Shown: positions 1 through 8,024 of the stretch, piece by piece | Position numbering within the stretch: position 1 is the stretch's first letter | Layout: each line of letters opens with the position of its first letter | Source of the DNA: Candidatus Kaistia colombiensis | GTDB lineage: Bacteria > Pseudomonadota > Alphaproteobacteria > Rhizobiales > Kaistiaceae | DNA length: 64,000 bases | Reading direction: 5' to 3' | Assembly: GCA_029203105.1 (NCBI GenBank) | Contig: CP119318.1 | Coordinates: 2,494,501-2,558,500 of the forward strand | Made by a program: the position numbers and the translations under genes | Notes under the pieces: model-generated | The model's database searches: none | Told to the model about the DNA's origin: nothing | Seen by the model: the letters and a program-made list of their open reading frames with translations, nothing else

Positions 1-1
1 C

Positions 2-1126
2 TGGATCGTCATGGCCGTTTTGACGGCCGCAGCCTCGCTTGCCGTGCTCATTCCCCTGGGCAGGCCGCCCCGTGCCGCCTCGGCCCACGCCGGGGCCGCC
101 CGCTCGATCTATCGCGACCAGCTCGACGAACTGGCGCGCGACCGCGAGCGCGGATTGATCGGCGACGCCGAAGCCGACGCCGCCCGCGTCGAGATTTCCC
201 GCCGTTTGCTGAACAGCGATGCGCCCGCGCCCGGCGATGCGACCGGGGCGAGCCCGGCGTACCGGATCGAGCGGCTGGTGGCGCTGGTCGCGATTCCGAT
301 CGTGGCCATCGGCACCTATCTTTATGTCGGCGCGCCGCAGCTGGCCGATCGTCCGGTCGCCAGCCGGCAGGCGGAGCCTGCCGTGGAGGGCAGCGTCGAC
401 AACCTGATCAGCAAGGTCGAGGCGCATCTCGCCGCCAATCCGGAGGATGGGCGAGGCTGGGAAGTGCTGGCGCCGATCTATATGCGGCTCGGGCGTTTCG
501 ACGACGCCGTGCGCGCGCTCGGCAATGCCAAGCGGCTGCTCGGCTCCACGGCCGATCGGGAATCGCTCTATGGCGAGGCGCTGACGCGCGCGAGCGGCAA
601 TGTCGTCACCGAGGATGCGCGCGCCGCCTTCGACCGGGCGCTGAAATTCGATCCCGAGGACGTGCGGTCGCGCTTCTTCATTGCGATGTCGCTCGGCCAG
701 GCGGGGCGCAAGGACGACGCCATCGCCGCGTGGAAGGCGCTGATCGCCTCGGCGCCGGCCGACGCGCCCTGGCTTTCGGCGGCGCAGGCCGAGCTGGCGC
801 AGTTCCAGCCGACCGCGACGGTCACTCCGGCTGCCCCGGTCGCGCCGGGCCCGACCGCCTCCGACGTCGCCGCGACGGCGGAACAGACCCCGGCCGAGCG
901 CCAGCAGATGATCGAAGGCATGGTCGCGGGCCTCGCCGGCAAGCTGGAGGCCGACCCGGTCGACACGACCGGCTGGGAGCGCCTGTTCCGTGCCTATATG
1001 GTCCTTGGCAAGCCGGAAGCGGGCAAGGCAGCGCTGGTGCGCGCCCGGGCCCTGTTGGCCGAGCGGCCGGATCTTCTCGCCGTGGTCGAGCAGGCGGCGC
1101 ACGATATTGGCATTGGCAAGGATTGA
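2..1126 (+). CDS. ccmI: Cytochrome c maturation protein CcmI (CycH), 5' end cut by window edge
   Basis: Membrane-anchored TPR protein that in known systems presents apocytochrome c to the CcmF/CcmH heme lyase on the periplasmic side. The frame is open to the window edge (W-I-V precede the first visible Met at 11), and CcmI proteins normally begin a few residues before such a segment, so the true start is probably just outside. Visible parts are an N-terminal membrane segment, a short CcmI-type cytoplasmic loop rich in Asp/Glu/Arg, a second membrane segment near residues 90-110, and then TPR-like helices with a linker rich in Ala/Pro/Thr. It is followed 9 bases later by ccmE in the classic cycHJKL order. 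Identification is by architecture plus neighbours. Confidence 0.9.
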   Translation, partial: WIVMAVLTAAASLAVLIPLGRPPRAASAHAGAARSIYRDQLDELARDRERGLIGDAEADAARVEISRRLLNSDAPAPGDATGASPAYRIERLVALVAIPIVAIGTYLYVGAPQLADRPVASRQAEPAVEGSVDNLISKVEAHLAANPEDGRGWEVLAPIYMRLGRFDDAVRALGNAKRLLGSTADRESLYGEALTRASGNVVTEDARAAFDRALKFDPEDVRSRFFIAMSLGQAGRKDDAIAAWKALIASAPADAPWLSAAQAELAQFQPTATVTPAAPVAPGPTASDVAATAEQTPAERQQMIEGMVAGLAGKLEADPVDTTGWERLFRAYMVLGKPEAGKAALVRARALLAERPDLLAVVEQAAHDIGIGKD

Positions 1127-1135
1127 TCGTTCGAC

Positions 1136-1606
1136 ATGACGCGTAAGCAGCGCCGCCTGACCCTCATCAGCCTTGCCGGCGTCGTGCTGGCGAGCGCCGT
1201 CGGGCTCGTCCTTTTCGCGCTCTCGGACGGCATCACCTTCTTCACCTCGCCCTCGGACGTCCTGGCCAAGCCGCCGGCGCCGGACCAGCGGGTGCGGCTC
1301 GGCGGCCTCGTCGAGCAGGGCTCGATCGTCAAGGAGGCGGACGGCGTTGTCCGTTTCGCCGTGACGGACGGCAGGGCGACCGTGCCGGCGCGCTATGTCG
1401 GCATCCTGCCCGACCTGTTCCGCGAGGGGCAGGGCGTGGTGGCCGAGGGCAAGGTCGACGCCAACGGGCTGTTCGTGGCCGATACCGTGCTCGCCAAGCA
1501 TGACGAGACCTACATGCCGAAGGAGGTCGTCGAGGCTCTGAAGAAGAGCGGCGAATGGCGGCCGGAGGAAGGGAGCGGCCCGGCGCCGCAGGCGGTGCAG
1601 CGATGA
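1136..1606 (+). CDS. ccmE: Periplasmic heme chaperone CcmE (CycJ)
   Basis: Binds heme covalently and hands it to the CcmF/CcmH lyase for attachment to c-type cytochromes. The 156-residue protein has an N-terminal membrane anchor (about residues 8-30), then the OB-fold domain. The heme-binding histidine is H122 in the motif KHDETYMP, with the axial tyrosine Y126 four residues later, as in characterised CcmE proteins. The stop codon overlaps the ccmF start (ATGA at 1603-1606), which implies translational coupling. Length and motif are normal for the family. Confidence 0.96.
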   Translation: MTRKQRRLTLISLAGVVLASAVGLVLFALSDGITFFTSPSDVLAKPPAPDQRVRLGGLVEQGSIVKEADGVVRFAVTDGRATVPARYVGILPDLFREGQGVVAEGKVDANGLFVADTVLAKHDETYMPKEVVEALKKSGEWRPEEGSGPAPQAVQR

Positions 1607-3582
1607 TCGTCGAGATCGGCCACTACGCGCTCGTCCTGGCGCTGGCGTTGGCGCTGGCCGGCGGCACGCTGCCGTTCTGGGGCGCGCTGCGCGGCGATGT
1701 CCGGCTGATGGCGGTTGCCTCGACCACGGCGGTGGCGCAGTTCCTGCTGGTCGCGCTGAGCTTCGCGGTGCTGACCTACGCCTATGTCGTTTCCGATTTC
1801 TCCGTTCAGAACGTCGTCGAGAATTCGCATTCGCTGAAGCCGCTGCTCTACAAGGTGTCCGGCGTTTGGGGAAACCATGAAGGCTCGATGCTGCTCTGGG
1901 TTCTGATCCTGGTGCTGTTCGGCGCGCTCGTGGCGATGTTCAGCGAGAACCTGCCGCTGAAGCTGAAGGCGCTGGTGCTTTCGGTGCAGTCCTGGATCAG
2001 CGCTGCCTTCTTGCTTTTCGTCCTGATCGCCTCCAATCCGTTTCTCCGTCTCGATCCGGCGCCGCTTCAGGGCCGTGATCTCAACCCGCTGCTGCAGGAT
2101 GTCGGCCTCGCGATCCATCCGCCGCTGCTCTATCTCGGCTATGTCGGCTGTTCGATCTCGTTTGCCTTCGCCATCGCCGCCCTGATCGATGGTCGCATCG
2201 ACGCGGCCTGGGCGCGCTGGGTCCGGCCCTGGACGCTGACGGCGTGGTGCTTCCTGACGCTCGGCATCGCCATGGGCTCCTACTGGGCCTATTACGAGCT
2301 CGGCTGGGGCGGCTGGTGGTTCTGGGACCCGGTCGAGAATGCCAGCTTCATGCCCTGGCTCGCCGCCACGGCGCTGCTTCACTCGGCGATCGTCATGGAA
2401 AAGCGCGAGGCGCTGAAGATCTGGACGATCCTGCTCGCCATCCTGACCTTCTCGCTGTCGCTGCTCGGCACCTTCCTCGTGCGTTCCGGCGTGCTGACCT
2501 CGGTGCATGCGTTTGCCACCGATCCGACGCGCGGCATCTTTATCCTGTGCATTCTCTGCGTCTTCATCGGCGGCGCCTTCTCGCTGTTTGCCGCGCGCGC
2601 CGGCTCGCTCGGCCAGGGCGGGCTGTTCGCGCCGATCAGTCGCGAGGGCGCGCTCGTCCTGAACAACCTGCTCCTGACGGCGGCCTGCGCCACCGTCTTC
2701 GTCGGCACGCTCTATCCACTCGCGCTGGAAGCGCTCACCGGTGAGAAGATCTCGGTCGGCGCGCCGTTCTTCGACATGACCTTCGGCCCGATGATGGTGC
2801 CGCTCCTGATCGCCGTGCCCTTCGGCCCGTTCCTCGCCTGGAAGCGCGGCGACATCGTCGCGGCCGGCCAGCGCCTGCTTTTCGCCTTCGGCGCCGCGAT
2901 GACGGTGGTCGTGATCGGGCTCGCCTTGATGGGCACACCGTCGGCGCTGGCTCTGTTCGGCATCGCGCTGGCGGTCTGGCTGATGGTCGGCGCCTTGTCG
3001 GAAATCGGTTTCCGCACCAAGCTCGGCCGCGTTTCGCTGGCGGAGAGCTGGCGCCGGGGCGCCGGCCTGCCGCGCTCGGCCTGGGGCACGACGGTGGCGC
3101 ATTTCGGCATTGGCGTCACGGTCCTCGGCATCATCGCCTCGACCGCCTGGAACAGCGAGACGATCCTCACACTGAAGCCGGGCGAGACGGTGACCGTCGG
3201 CTCGCGCGTCTTGACCATGGACGGCTTCGTGCCGATCAGCGGCGGCACCTATACCGGCACTAGCGTTCGCTTCACGGTGCGGGAGGGCGGCAACGTCGTT
3301 GCGACGATGGAGCCGGAAAAGCGTCTCTATTCCGTGCAGAACATGCCGACCACCGAGGCCGCCATCAAGACCTTCGGCTTCTCGCAGCTTTATGTCTCGC
3401 TGGGCGACATCTCGGCGGATGGCTCGACGGTGGTCCGGGTCTACTGGAAGACGCTGGTCGCCTTGATCTGGCTCGGTGCCCTGGTCATGACAGCGGGCGG
3501 CGTGCTGTCGCTTTCCGACCGGCGCCTGCGCGTCGGAGCGCCGAAGCCGGCCCGGCGCTCCGTCCCCCTACCGGCGGAGTAG
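1603..3582 (+). CDS. ccmF: Heme lyase subunit CcmF (CycK)
   Basis: Large polytopic membrane protein that, with CcmH/CcmI, ligates heme from CcmE to apocytochrome c. The 659-residue form starts at the ATG overlapping the ccmE stop. The frame also extends upstream to 1555, but those 16 residues lie inside ccmE and are not hydrophobic like a CcmF N-terminus. The WWD signature (WGGWWFWDPVEN, about residues 238-249) is intact, preceded by HPPLLYLGY and surrounded by many hydrophobic helices. A periplasmic domain follows near residues 510-620, then a last helix. ccmH starts four bases after the stop. Confidence 0.96.
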   Translation: MIVEIGHYALVLALALALAGGTLPFWGALRGDVRLMAVASTTAVAQFLLVALSFAVLTYAYVVSDFSVQNVVENSHSLKPLLYKVSGVWGNHEGSMLLWVLILVLFGALVAMFSENLPLKLKALVLSVQSWISAAFLLFVLIASNPFLRLDPAPLQGRDLNPLLQDVGLAIHPPLLYLGYVGCSISFAFAIAALIDGRIDAAWARWVRPWTLTAWCFLTLGIAMGSYWAYYELGWGGWWFWDPVENASFMPWLAATALLHSAIVMEKREALKIWTILLAILTFSLSLLGTFLVRSGVLTSVHAFATDPTRGIFILCILCVFIGGAFSLFAARAGSLGQGGLFAPISREGALVLNNLLLTAACATVFVGTLYPLALEALTGEKISVGAPFFDMTFGPMMVPLLIAVPFGPFLAWKRGDIVAAGQRLLFAFGAAMTVVVIGLALMGTPSALALFGIALAVWLMVGALSEIGFRTKLGRVSLAESWRRGAGLPRSAWGTTVAHFGIGVTVLGIIASTAWNSETILTLKPGETVTVGSRVLTMDGFVPISGGTYTGTSVRFTVREGGNVVATMEPEKRLYSVQNMPTTEAAIKTFGFSQLYVSLGDISADGSTVVRVYWKTLVALIWLGALVMTAGGVLSLSDRRLRVGAPKPARRSVPLPAE

Positions 3583-3586
3583 CGCC

Positions 3587-4042
3587 ATGCGACGCTTGAT
3601 GCTGATGCTCGGACTGATCCTGTCGGCGCTGCCGGCCTTCGCCGTGCAGCCGGGCGAGATCCTCAAGGATCCCGCGCTGGAGGCGCGCGCGCGCGCGCTA
3701 TCGGTTGAGTTGCGCTGTCTCGTCTGCCAGAGCCAGTCCATCGACGATTCGGATGCGACGATCGCGCATGACCTGCGCGTGCTGGTGCGCGAGCGCCTGC
3801 AGGCCGGTGACAGCGACGAGGCGGTCAAGGCCTTCCTCGTCGACCGATATGGCGAATACGTGCTGCTGAGGCCGCGCCTGACCTGGCATACGATCGTGCT
3901 CTGGGGCGCGCCGCCGGCGCTGCTCCTGGTCGGTGGCGTGCTGGCCTTCGGCCTGTTCCGCCGGCGCCGCGCGACGGCCGCCACGGAACTAACCCAAGAT
4001 GAACAGGCGCGCGTCGAGGCGCTGCTTGCGCGCGAGGAATAG
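3587..4042 (+). CDS. ccmH: Cytochrome c maturation thiol protein CcmH (CycL)
   Basis: Periplasm-facing, membrane-anchored thiol protein that keeps the apocytochrome CXXCH cysteines reduced for heme ligation. It has a Sec-type N-terminus (about residues 1-19), then the family motif LRCLVCQ with cysteines C44 and C47. A membrane helix lies near residues 103-123, followed by a short Arg-rich cytoplasmic tail. The 151-residue length is that of the single-domain alphaproteobacterial CycL. Last gene of the ccm cluster. Confidence 0.95.
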   Translation: MRRLMLMLGLILSALPAFAVQPGEILKDPALEARARALSVELRCLVCQSQSIDDSDATIAHDLRVLVRERLQAGDSDEAVKAFLVDRYGEYVLLRPRLTWHTIVLWGAPPALLLVGGVLAFGLFRRRRATAATELTQDEQARVEALLAREE

Positions 4043-4271
4043 AGCGGCGCCGTTCCGGCAAGCGCAACACGCGACCGGAGCTAACTGTTTGATCCGATGC
4101 GGTTATTCCTGAGGCGCTCTTCAGGATCGGCTCGACGCTCCAAACTTTGTCCCAACATTACCAACCTTTCATGATGATGACAGACGGCTGTAAGGTTGGC
4201 CGATGCATCTTCGGACGTATGAGCAGCGCCCCCCGAACGCTGCTTTCCAAAAATACGAGACGGAGACCATC
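4043..4271. promoter_or_regulatory. Intergenic leader of degP with an inverted repeat
   Basis: The 229 bases between ccmH and the degP start hold no convincing gene. An 8-bp inverted repeat (ccaacctt at 4161-4168 and aaggttgg at 4192-4199, 23 bases between the arms) lies about 75 bases before the degP start. It could be an operator or a leader hairpin. The degP frame stays open upstream to an ATG at 4203, but that extension has no ribosome binding site and is not signal-like. Confidence 0.4.
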
Positions 4272-5810
4272 ATGACCGAACAGAATTCCGCTCCGAAGTC
4301 ATCCCAGACACGCTTCCGCAGCCGCGCCCTGCTTGGAACCGCACTCGCCGCGCTGATCGTTGGCGGAGTGGCGGGGCAGGCCGTGGTCGGCTCCCACACG
4401 CCGGCCTATGCCGACGCCGTCCGCGTGCAGCCGACGGCGCAGCTGCCGAGCTTTGCCGACCTCGTCGACAAGGTGAAGCCCGCCGTCGTCAGCGTGCGCG
4501 TCAAGTCGACGACCACGGAAGCGGATGACGCTTCGGCCGGCCCGGACTCGTTCGGCTTCCCGAGCCCGGACCAGTTCCCGCCCGGCTCGCCGATGGAGCG
4601 CTTCTTCCGTCAGTTCCAGGACCAGCGCGGCCCGCAGGGCCAGTCTCCGCGCATGCAGCGTCCGCGCGCCCATCAGTCGGTCGCGCTCGGCTCGGGCTTC
4701 TTCATCTCCGAGGACGGCTACGTCGTTACCAACAACCACGTCGTCGACGGCGCCACCGACTTCACCGTCACCAATTCGGATGGCAAGGAGTTTACGGCCC
4801 GCCTGATCGGCACCGACGAGAAGACCGATCTCGCGCTTCTGAAGGTCGATGACGCCCAGAAGTTCACCTATGTCGATTTCGCCAAGGGTCATGCCCGTGT
4901 CGGCGACTGGGTCATGGCGGTCGGCAATCCGTTCGGTCTCGGCGGCACGGTGACGGCGGGTATCGTCTCGGCGCTTGGCCGCGAAATCGGCGCTGGCCCG
5001 TATGATGATTTCATCCAGATCGACGCGTCGGTGAACAAGGGCAACTCCGGTGGCCCGACCTTCAACCTTTCCGGCGAAGTGATCGGCATCAACACCGCCA
5101 TCTACTCGCCGTCGGGCGGCAGCGTCGGCATCGCCTTCGATATTCCGGCTGCGACCGCCGAGCGCGTGATCAAGGACCTGAAGGATCATGGCGAGGTCGT
5201 CCGTGGCTGGCTCGGCGTCCAGATCCAGCCGGTCACCAAGGAAATCGCCGACAGCCTCAACCTGAAGGAAGCCAAGGGCGCGCTCGTCAGCGAGCCGCAG
5301 GAGGGCAGCCCCGCGCTGACCGCCGGCATCAAGTCGGGCGACGCGATCCTGACCGTCGACGGCAAGACCGTCGAGGACGCCCGCAACTTGGCCCAGATCA
5401 TCGCTGGCTATTCGCCGGACTCGACGGTGAAGCTCGGCATCTGGCGCAGCGGCAAGGCTGAGGACGTCAACGTCAAGCTCGGCAAGCTCCCCGGCTCCGA
5501 GAAGCTGGCAAGCGCCAAGCCGGCCGCTGAAAAGGCCGCCTCGGTCGCGGATCTCGGTCTCTCGCTGTCCTCTTCGCCGGACGGCAAGGGCGTGGTGGTT
5601 TCCGACGTCGATCCGAACGGCGCGGCGGCCGAGCAGGGCATCCAGACGGGCGATGTCATTCTCGCCGTCGGCGGCAGTGAGGTCACGCGTCCCGGCGACG
5701 TCGAGCGCGAAGTCGTCGATGCCAAGAAGCAGGGCATGAAGGCCGTGCTGATGCGGGTAAAGTCTGGTGATCAGACTCGTTTCGTGGCGCTTCCCTTCGG
5801 GAAGGCATGA
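4272..5810 (+). CDS. degP: DegP/HtrA-type periplasmic serine protease (Do family)
   Basis: Periplasmic protease-chaperone that degrades or refolds misfolded envelope proteins. The chosen start gives 512 residues with a basic N-terminus and a hydrophobic export segment (about residues 20-38). The trypsin-like domain carries the full triad: H156 (NNHVVDG), D186 (TDLALLKV) and S259 (GNSGGP). Two PDZ domains follow (about 290-385 and 415-505), the usual DegP layout. A Gln/Pro-rich LA-loop-like stretch lies around residues 95-135. The neighbouring ccm cluster and OmpR-type two-component genes reproduce a common Hyphomicrobiales order. Control by the adjacent two-component system is plausible but inferred. 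Confidence 0.95.
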   Translation: MTEQNSAPKSSQTRFRSRALLGTALAALIVGGVAGQAVVGSHTPAYADAVRVQPTAQLPSFADLVDKVKPAVVSVRVKSTTTEADDASAGPDSFGFPSPDQFPPGSPMERFFRQFQDQRGPQGQSPRMQRPRAHQSVALGSGFFISEDGYVVTNNHVVDGATDFTVTNSDGKEFTARLIGTDEKTDLALLKVDDAQKFTYVDFAKGHARVGDWVMAVGNPFGLGGTVTAGIVSALGREIGAGPYDDFIQIDASVNKGNSGGPTFNLSGEVIGINTAIYSPSGGSVGIAFDIPAATAERVIKDLKDHGEVVRGWLGVQIQPVTKEIADSLNLKEAKGALVSEPQEGSPALTAGIKSGDAILTVDGKTVEDARNLAQIIAGYSPDSTVKLGIWRSGKAEDVNVKLGKLPGSEKLASAKPAAEKAASVADLGLSLSSSPDGKGVVVSDVDPNGAAAEQGIQTGDVILAVGGSEVTRPGDVEREVVDAKKQGMKAVLMRVKSGDQTRFVALPFGKA

Positions 5811-5873
5811 GGCGCCTGCCTTGAAAGCCCGAGGGGGCGCTGTGTGAGCCCCTCAGCGTTTCCTCTGGGCTTT

Positions 5874-5907
5874 GGCAGGCGGGAGTTATCCCGCCTGCCT
5901 CTTTTTT
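5874..5907 (+). terminator. Rho-independent terminator after degP
   Basis: Perfect 10-bp stem (ggcaggcggg / cccgcctgcc, 6-base loop) followed by tcttttttg. It lies about 65 bases after the degP stop and before the response regulator. Confidence 0.9.
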
Positions 5908-5957
5908 GTGATGACGGTATTCTGCCCCTGGTTGCAAAAAGCGTTTAACGTGAAGCC

Positions 5958-6638
5958 ATGCGAATCCTGCTTGTCGAAGATGATCGAGAGACGGCCAGCT
6001 ACCTCCTGAAGGCCTTGCGTGAGGTCGGTCATGTTCCCGATCACGCGGCCGATGGCGAGGAGGGGGCGTTCCTTCTCGACGCCAACAAATACGACGTCAT
6101 CGTTGTCGACCGCATGCTGCCCAAGAAGGACGGGCTGACGCTGGTCGAGGAAACGAGGCGCAAGGGCAACGACACGCCCGTGCTGATCCTCTCGGCGCTC
6201 GGCCAGGTCGACGACCGTGTGACGGGCCTTCGGGCCGGCGGCGACGACTATCTCGCCAAGCCCTATGCTTTCGCCGAATTGCTGGCCCGGATCGAGGTGC
6301 TGGCGCGCCGCCGCAAGCCTGGCGAGGCGGAGACCGTGCTGAAGGTCGGGGAACTCGAGCTCGACCGGCTCAGTCACCTGGTCCGGCGCGGCGATATCAA
6401 CATTCCCTTGCAGCCACGCGAATTTCGCCTGCTCGAATACCTCATGAAGCATGCCGGGCAGGTCGTCACCCGCACCATGCTGCTCGAGAACGTCTGGGAC
6501 TATCACTTCGATCCGCAGACCAACGTCATCGACGTCCATATCTCCAGGCTGCGCTCCAAGATCGACAAGGGATTCTCCGAGCCGCTGCTGCATACGGTCC
6601 GGGGCGCGGGATACATGGTACGTGACAGCGTTCGGTAA
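5958..6638 (+). CDS. OmpR/PhoB-family response regulator
   Basis: DNA-binding response regulator of a two-component system. Receiver domain at residues 1-115 with the acidic pocket (EDD at 7-9), phosphoacceptor D51 (VVDRMLP) and the conserved KPY lysine near residue 101. The C-terminal winged-helix domain (about 128-222) has the RL-LEYLM and VDVHISRLRSKI segments of the OmpR/PhoB class. The kinase gene overlaps its 3' end, so the two are co-translated. It sits between degP and glnE as in other Rhizobiales. Its targets cannot be read from sequence. Confidence 0.94.
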   Translation: MRILLVEDDRETASYLLKALREVGHVPDHAADGEEGAFLLDANKYDVIVVDRMLPKKDGLTLVEETRRKGNDTPVLILSALGQVDDRVTGLRAGGDDYLAKPYAFAELLARIEVLARRRKPGEAETVLKVGELELDRLSHLVRRGDINIPLQPREFRLLEYLMKHAGQVVTRTMLLENVWDYHFDPQTNVIDVHISRLRSKIDKGFSEPLLHTVRGAGYMVRDSVR

Positions 6639-8016
6639 GGTCGTCCGCACCACCGCGTTCAAGCTGTCCGCGATCTATTTCGTGGTCTTCTCGGTCTTCG
6701 CCATCGCCTTTGTCGGCTGGATCACCCGCGAGACCGACCGCTTCCTGACGCAGCAGGTCCGCGACACCATCGAGGCCGAGATCGGCATCCTGGCCGATGA
6801 AGGGCTGCGCAGCGGTCTGACCGGCATCGTTGCCGCCATCGACCAGCGGAGTCGCGTCCCTGGCGCCAGCCTCTATGTCGTTACCGATTCGGAGGGACGC
6901 GTGGTCGCCGGCAATGTCACCGAGGTCCCGCCGGCCCTGCTGAAGCTGAGCGGTCTGGACCCGGTCACCGTCCCCTACAAGCGCCTCGAAGGCGAGAAGA
7001 CGCATCACATCGCCATGGTGCAGGTGCTGCCGCTGCCGAATGGCTTTCGCATGCTGGTCGGCCGAGACATCAGCGAGATCGAGCGCATCCGCGACCTGAT
7101 CGGCAAGGCGATGATCAGCGCCGTCGTGCTGCTGATCTTTCTGGCGCTCGTCTCCTGGTTCTTCGTCAGCCGGCGCGTGCTGAAGCGGATCGATTCCGTC
7201 ACCGCGACCAGCCGCCAGATCATGGCGGGCGACCTCTCGGGCAGGTTGGAAATCACCCCCGCGGGCGACGAGTTCGACCGCCTGGCGGAAAACCTCAACG
7301 CCATGCTCGACCGGATCATGCATCTGCTGCACGGGCTGAAGGATGTCTCCGACAACATCGCCCATGATCTGAAGACGCCGCTGACCCGCCTGCGCACGCG
7401 GGTCGAGGCGACGCTGGCCGGGCCGGCGGAGATCGATGTCTATCGCAACGCGCTGGAAGCGACGATCGAGGAATCCGACCAGCTCATCCGCACCTTCAAC
7501 GCGCTGCTGATGATCGCCCGCGTCGAGGCGGGGTCTCCGGATGGCGCCGTCGGGCCGCTCGACCTGGCACAGGTCGCCGCCGATGTCGTCGAGTTCTACG
7601 AGCCGGTCGCCGAGGAGGCCGGCGTTGCCTTGACGCTCTGCGTCGAGGGGCCGTTGCCGCTGAGCGGCAGTCGCGAACTGATCAGCCAGGCGCTCGCCAA
7701 CCTGCTCGACAATGCGATCAAGTATGTCGCGAGCGGCGATCCGGCCGTCGACGCGCCGACCGTGTCGGTGACCGCGCAGCAGGTCGAGAACGAGATCGTC
7801 GTGACCGTCGCCGACAATGGACCGGGAATTCCGGAGTCAGAGCGACTTCGGGTGTTTCAGCGCTTCGTCCGGCTCGAAAAGAGTCGTTCACAGCCGGGCA
7901 GCGGCCTCGGGCTCAGTCTTGTCGACGCGGTCGTGAAGCTACACCATGGTACGGTCGCCATGGGCGATGCCGGACCGGGGCTCGTCGTGACCCTGCGCTT
8001 CCCGGCGGAGAACTGA
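6622..8016 (+). CDS. Sensor histidine kinase, partner of the upstream regulator
   Basis: Membrane histidine kinase of 464 residues. The preferred start is GTG 6622, inside the regulator's last codons. The frame is open further upstream, but that part is the out-of-frame copy of the regulator gene. Layout: membrane helix (about 12-35), periplasmic sensor of about 135 residues, second helix (about 165-185), HAMP, HisKA with H248 in NIAHDLKTPL, then an HATPase domain with N box (LLDNAIKY), G1 (DNGPGIP) and G2 (GSGLGLSL). All catalytic boxes look intact. The signal is unknown. The exact start is uncertain. Confidence 0.92.
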   Translation: MTAFGKVVRTTAFKLSAIYFVVFSVFAIAFVGWITRETDRFLTQQVRDTIEAEIGILADEGLRSGLTGIVAAIDQRSRVPGASLYVVTDSEGRVVAGNVTEVPPALLKLSGLDPVTVPYKRLEGEKTHHIAMVQVLPLPNGFRMLVGRDISEIERIRDLIGKAMISAVVLLIFLALVSWFFVSRRVLKRIDSVTATSRQIMAGDLSGRLEITPAGDEFDRLAENLNAMLDRIMHLLHGLKDVSDNIAHDLKTPLTRLRTRVEATLAGPAEIDVYRNALEATIEESDQLIRTFNALLMIARVEAGSPDGAVGPLDLAQVAADVVEFYEPVAEEAGVALTLCVEGPLPLSGSRELISQALANLLDNAIKYVASGDPAVDAPTVSVTAQQVENEIVVTVADNGPGIPESERLRVFQRFVRLEKSRSQPGSGLGLSLVDAVVKLHHGTVAMGDAGPGLVVTLRFPAEN

Positions 8017-8024
8017 AGGACCGG

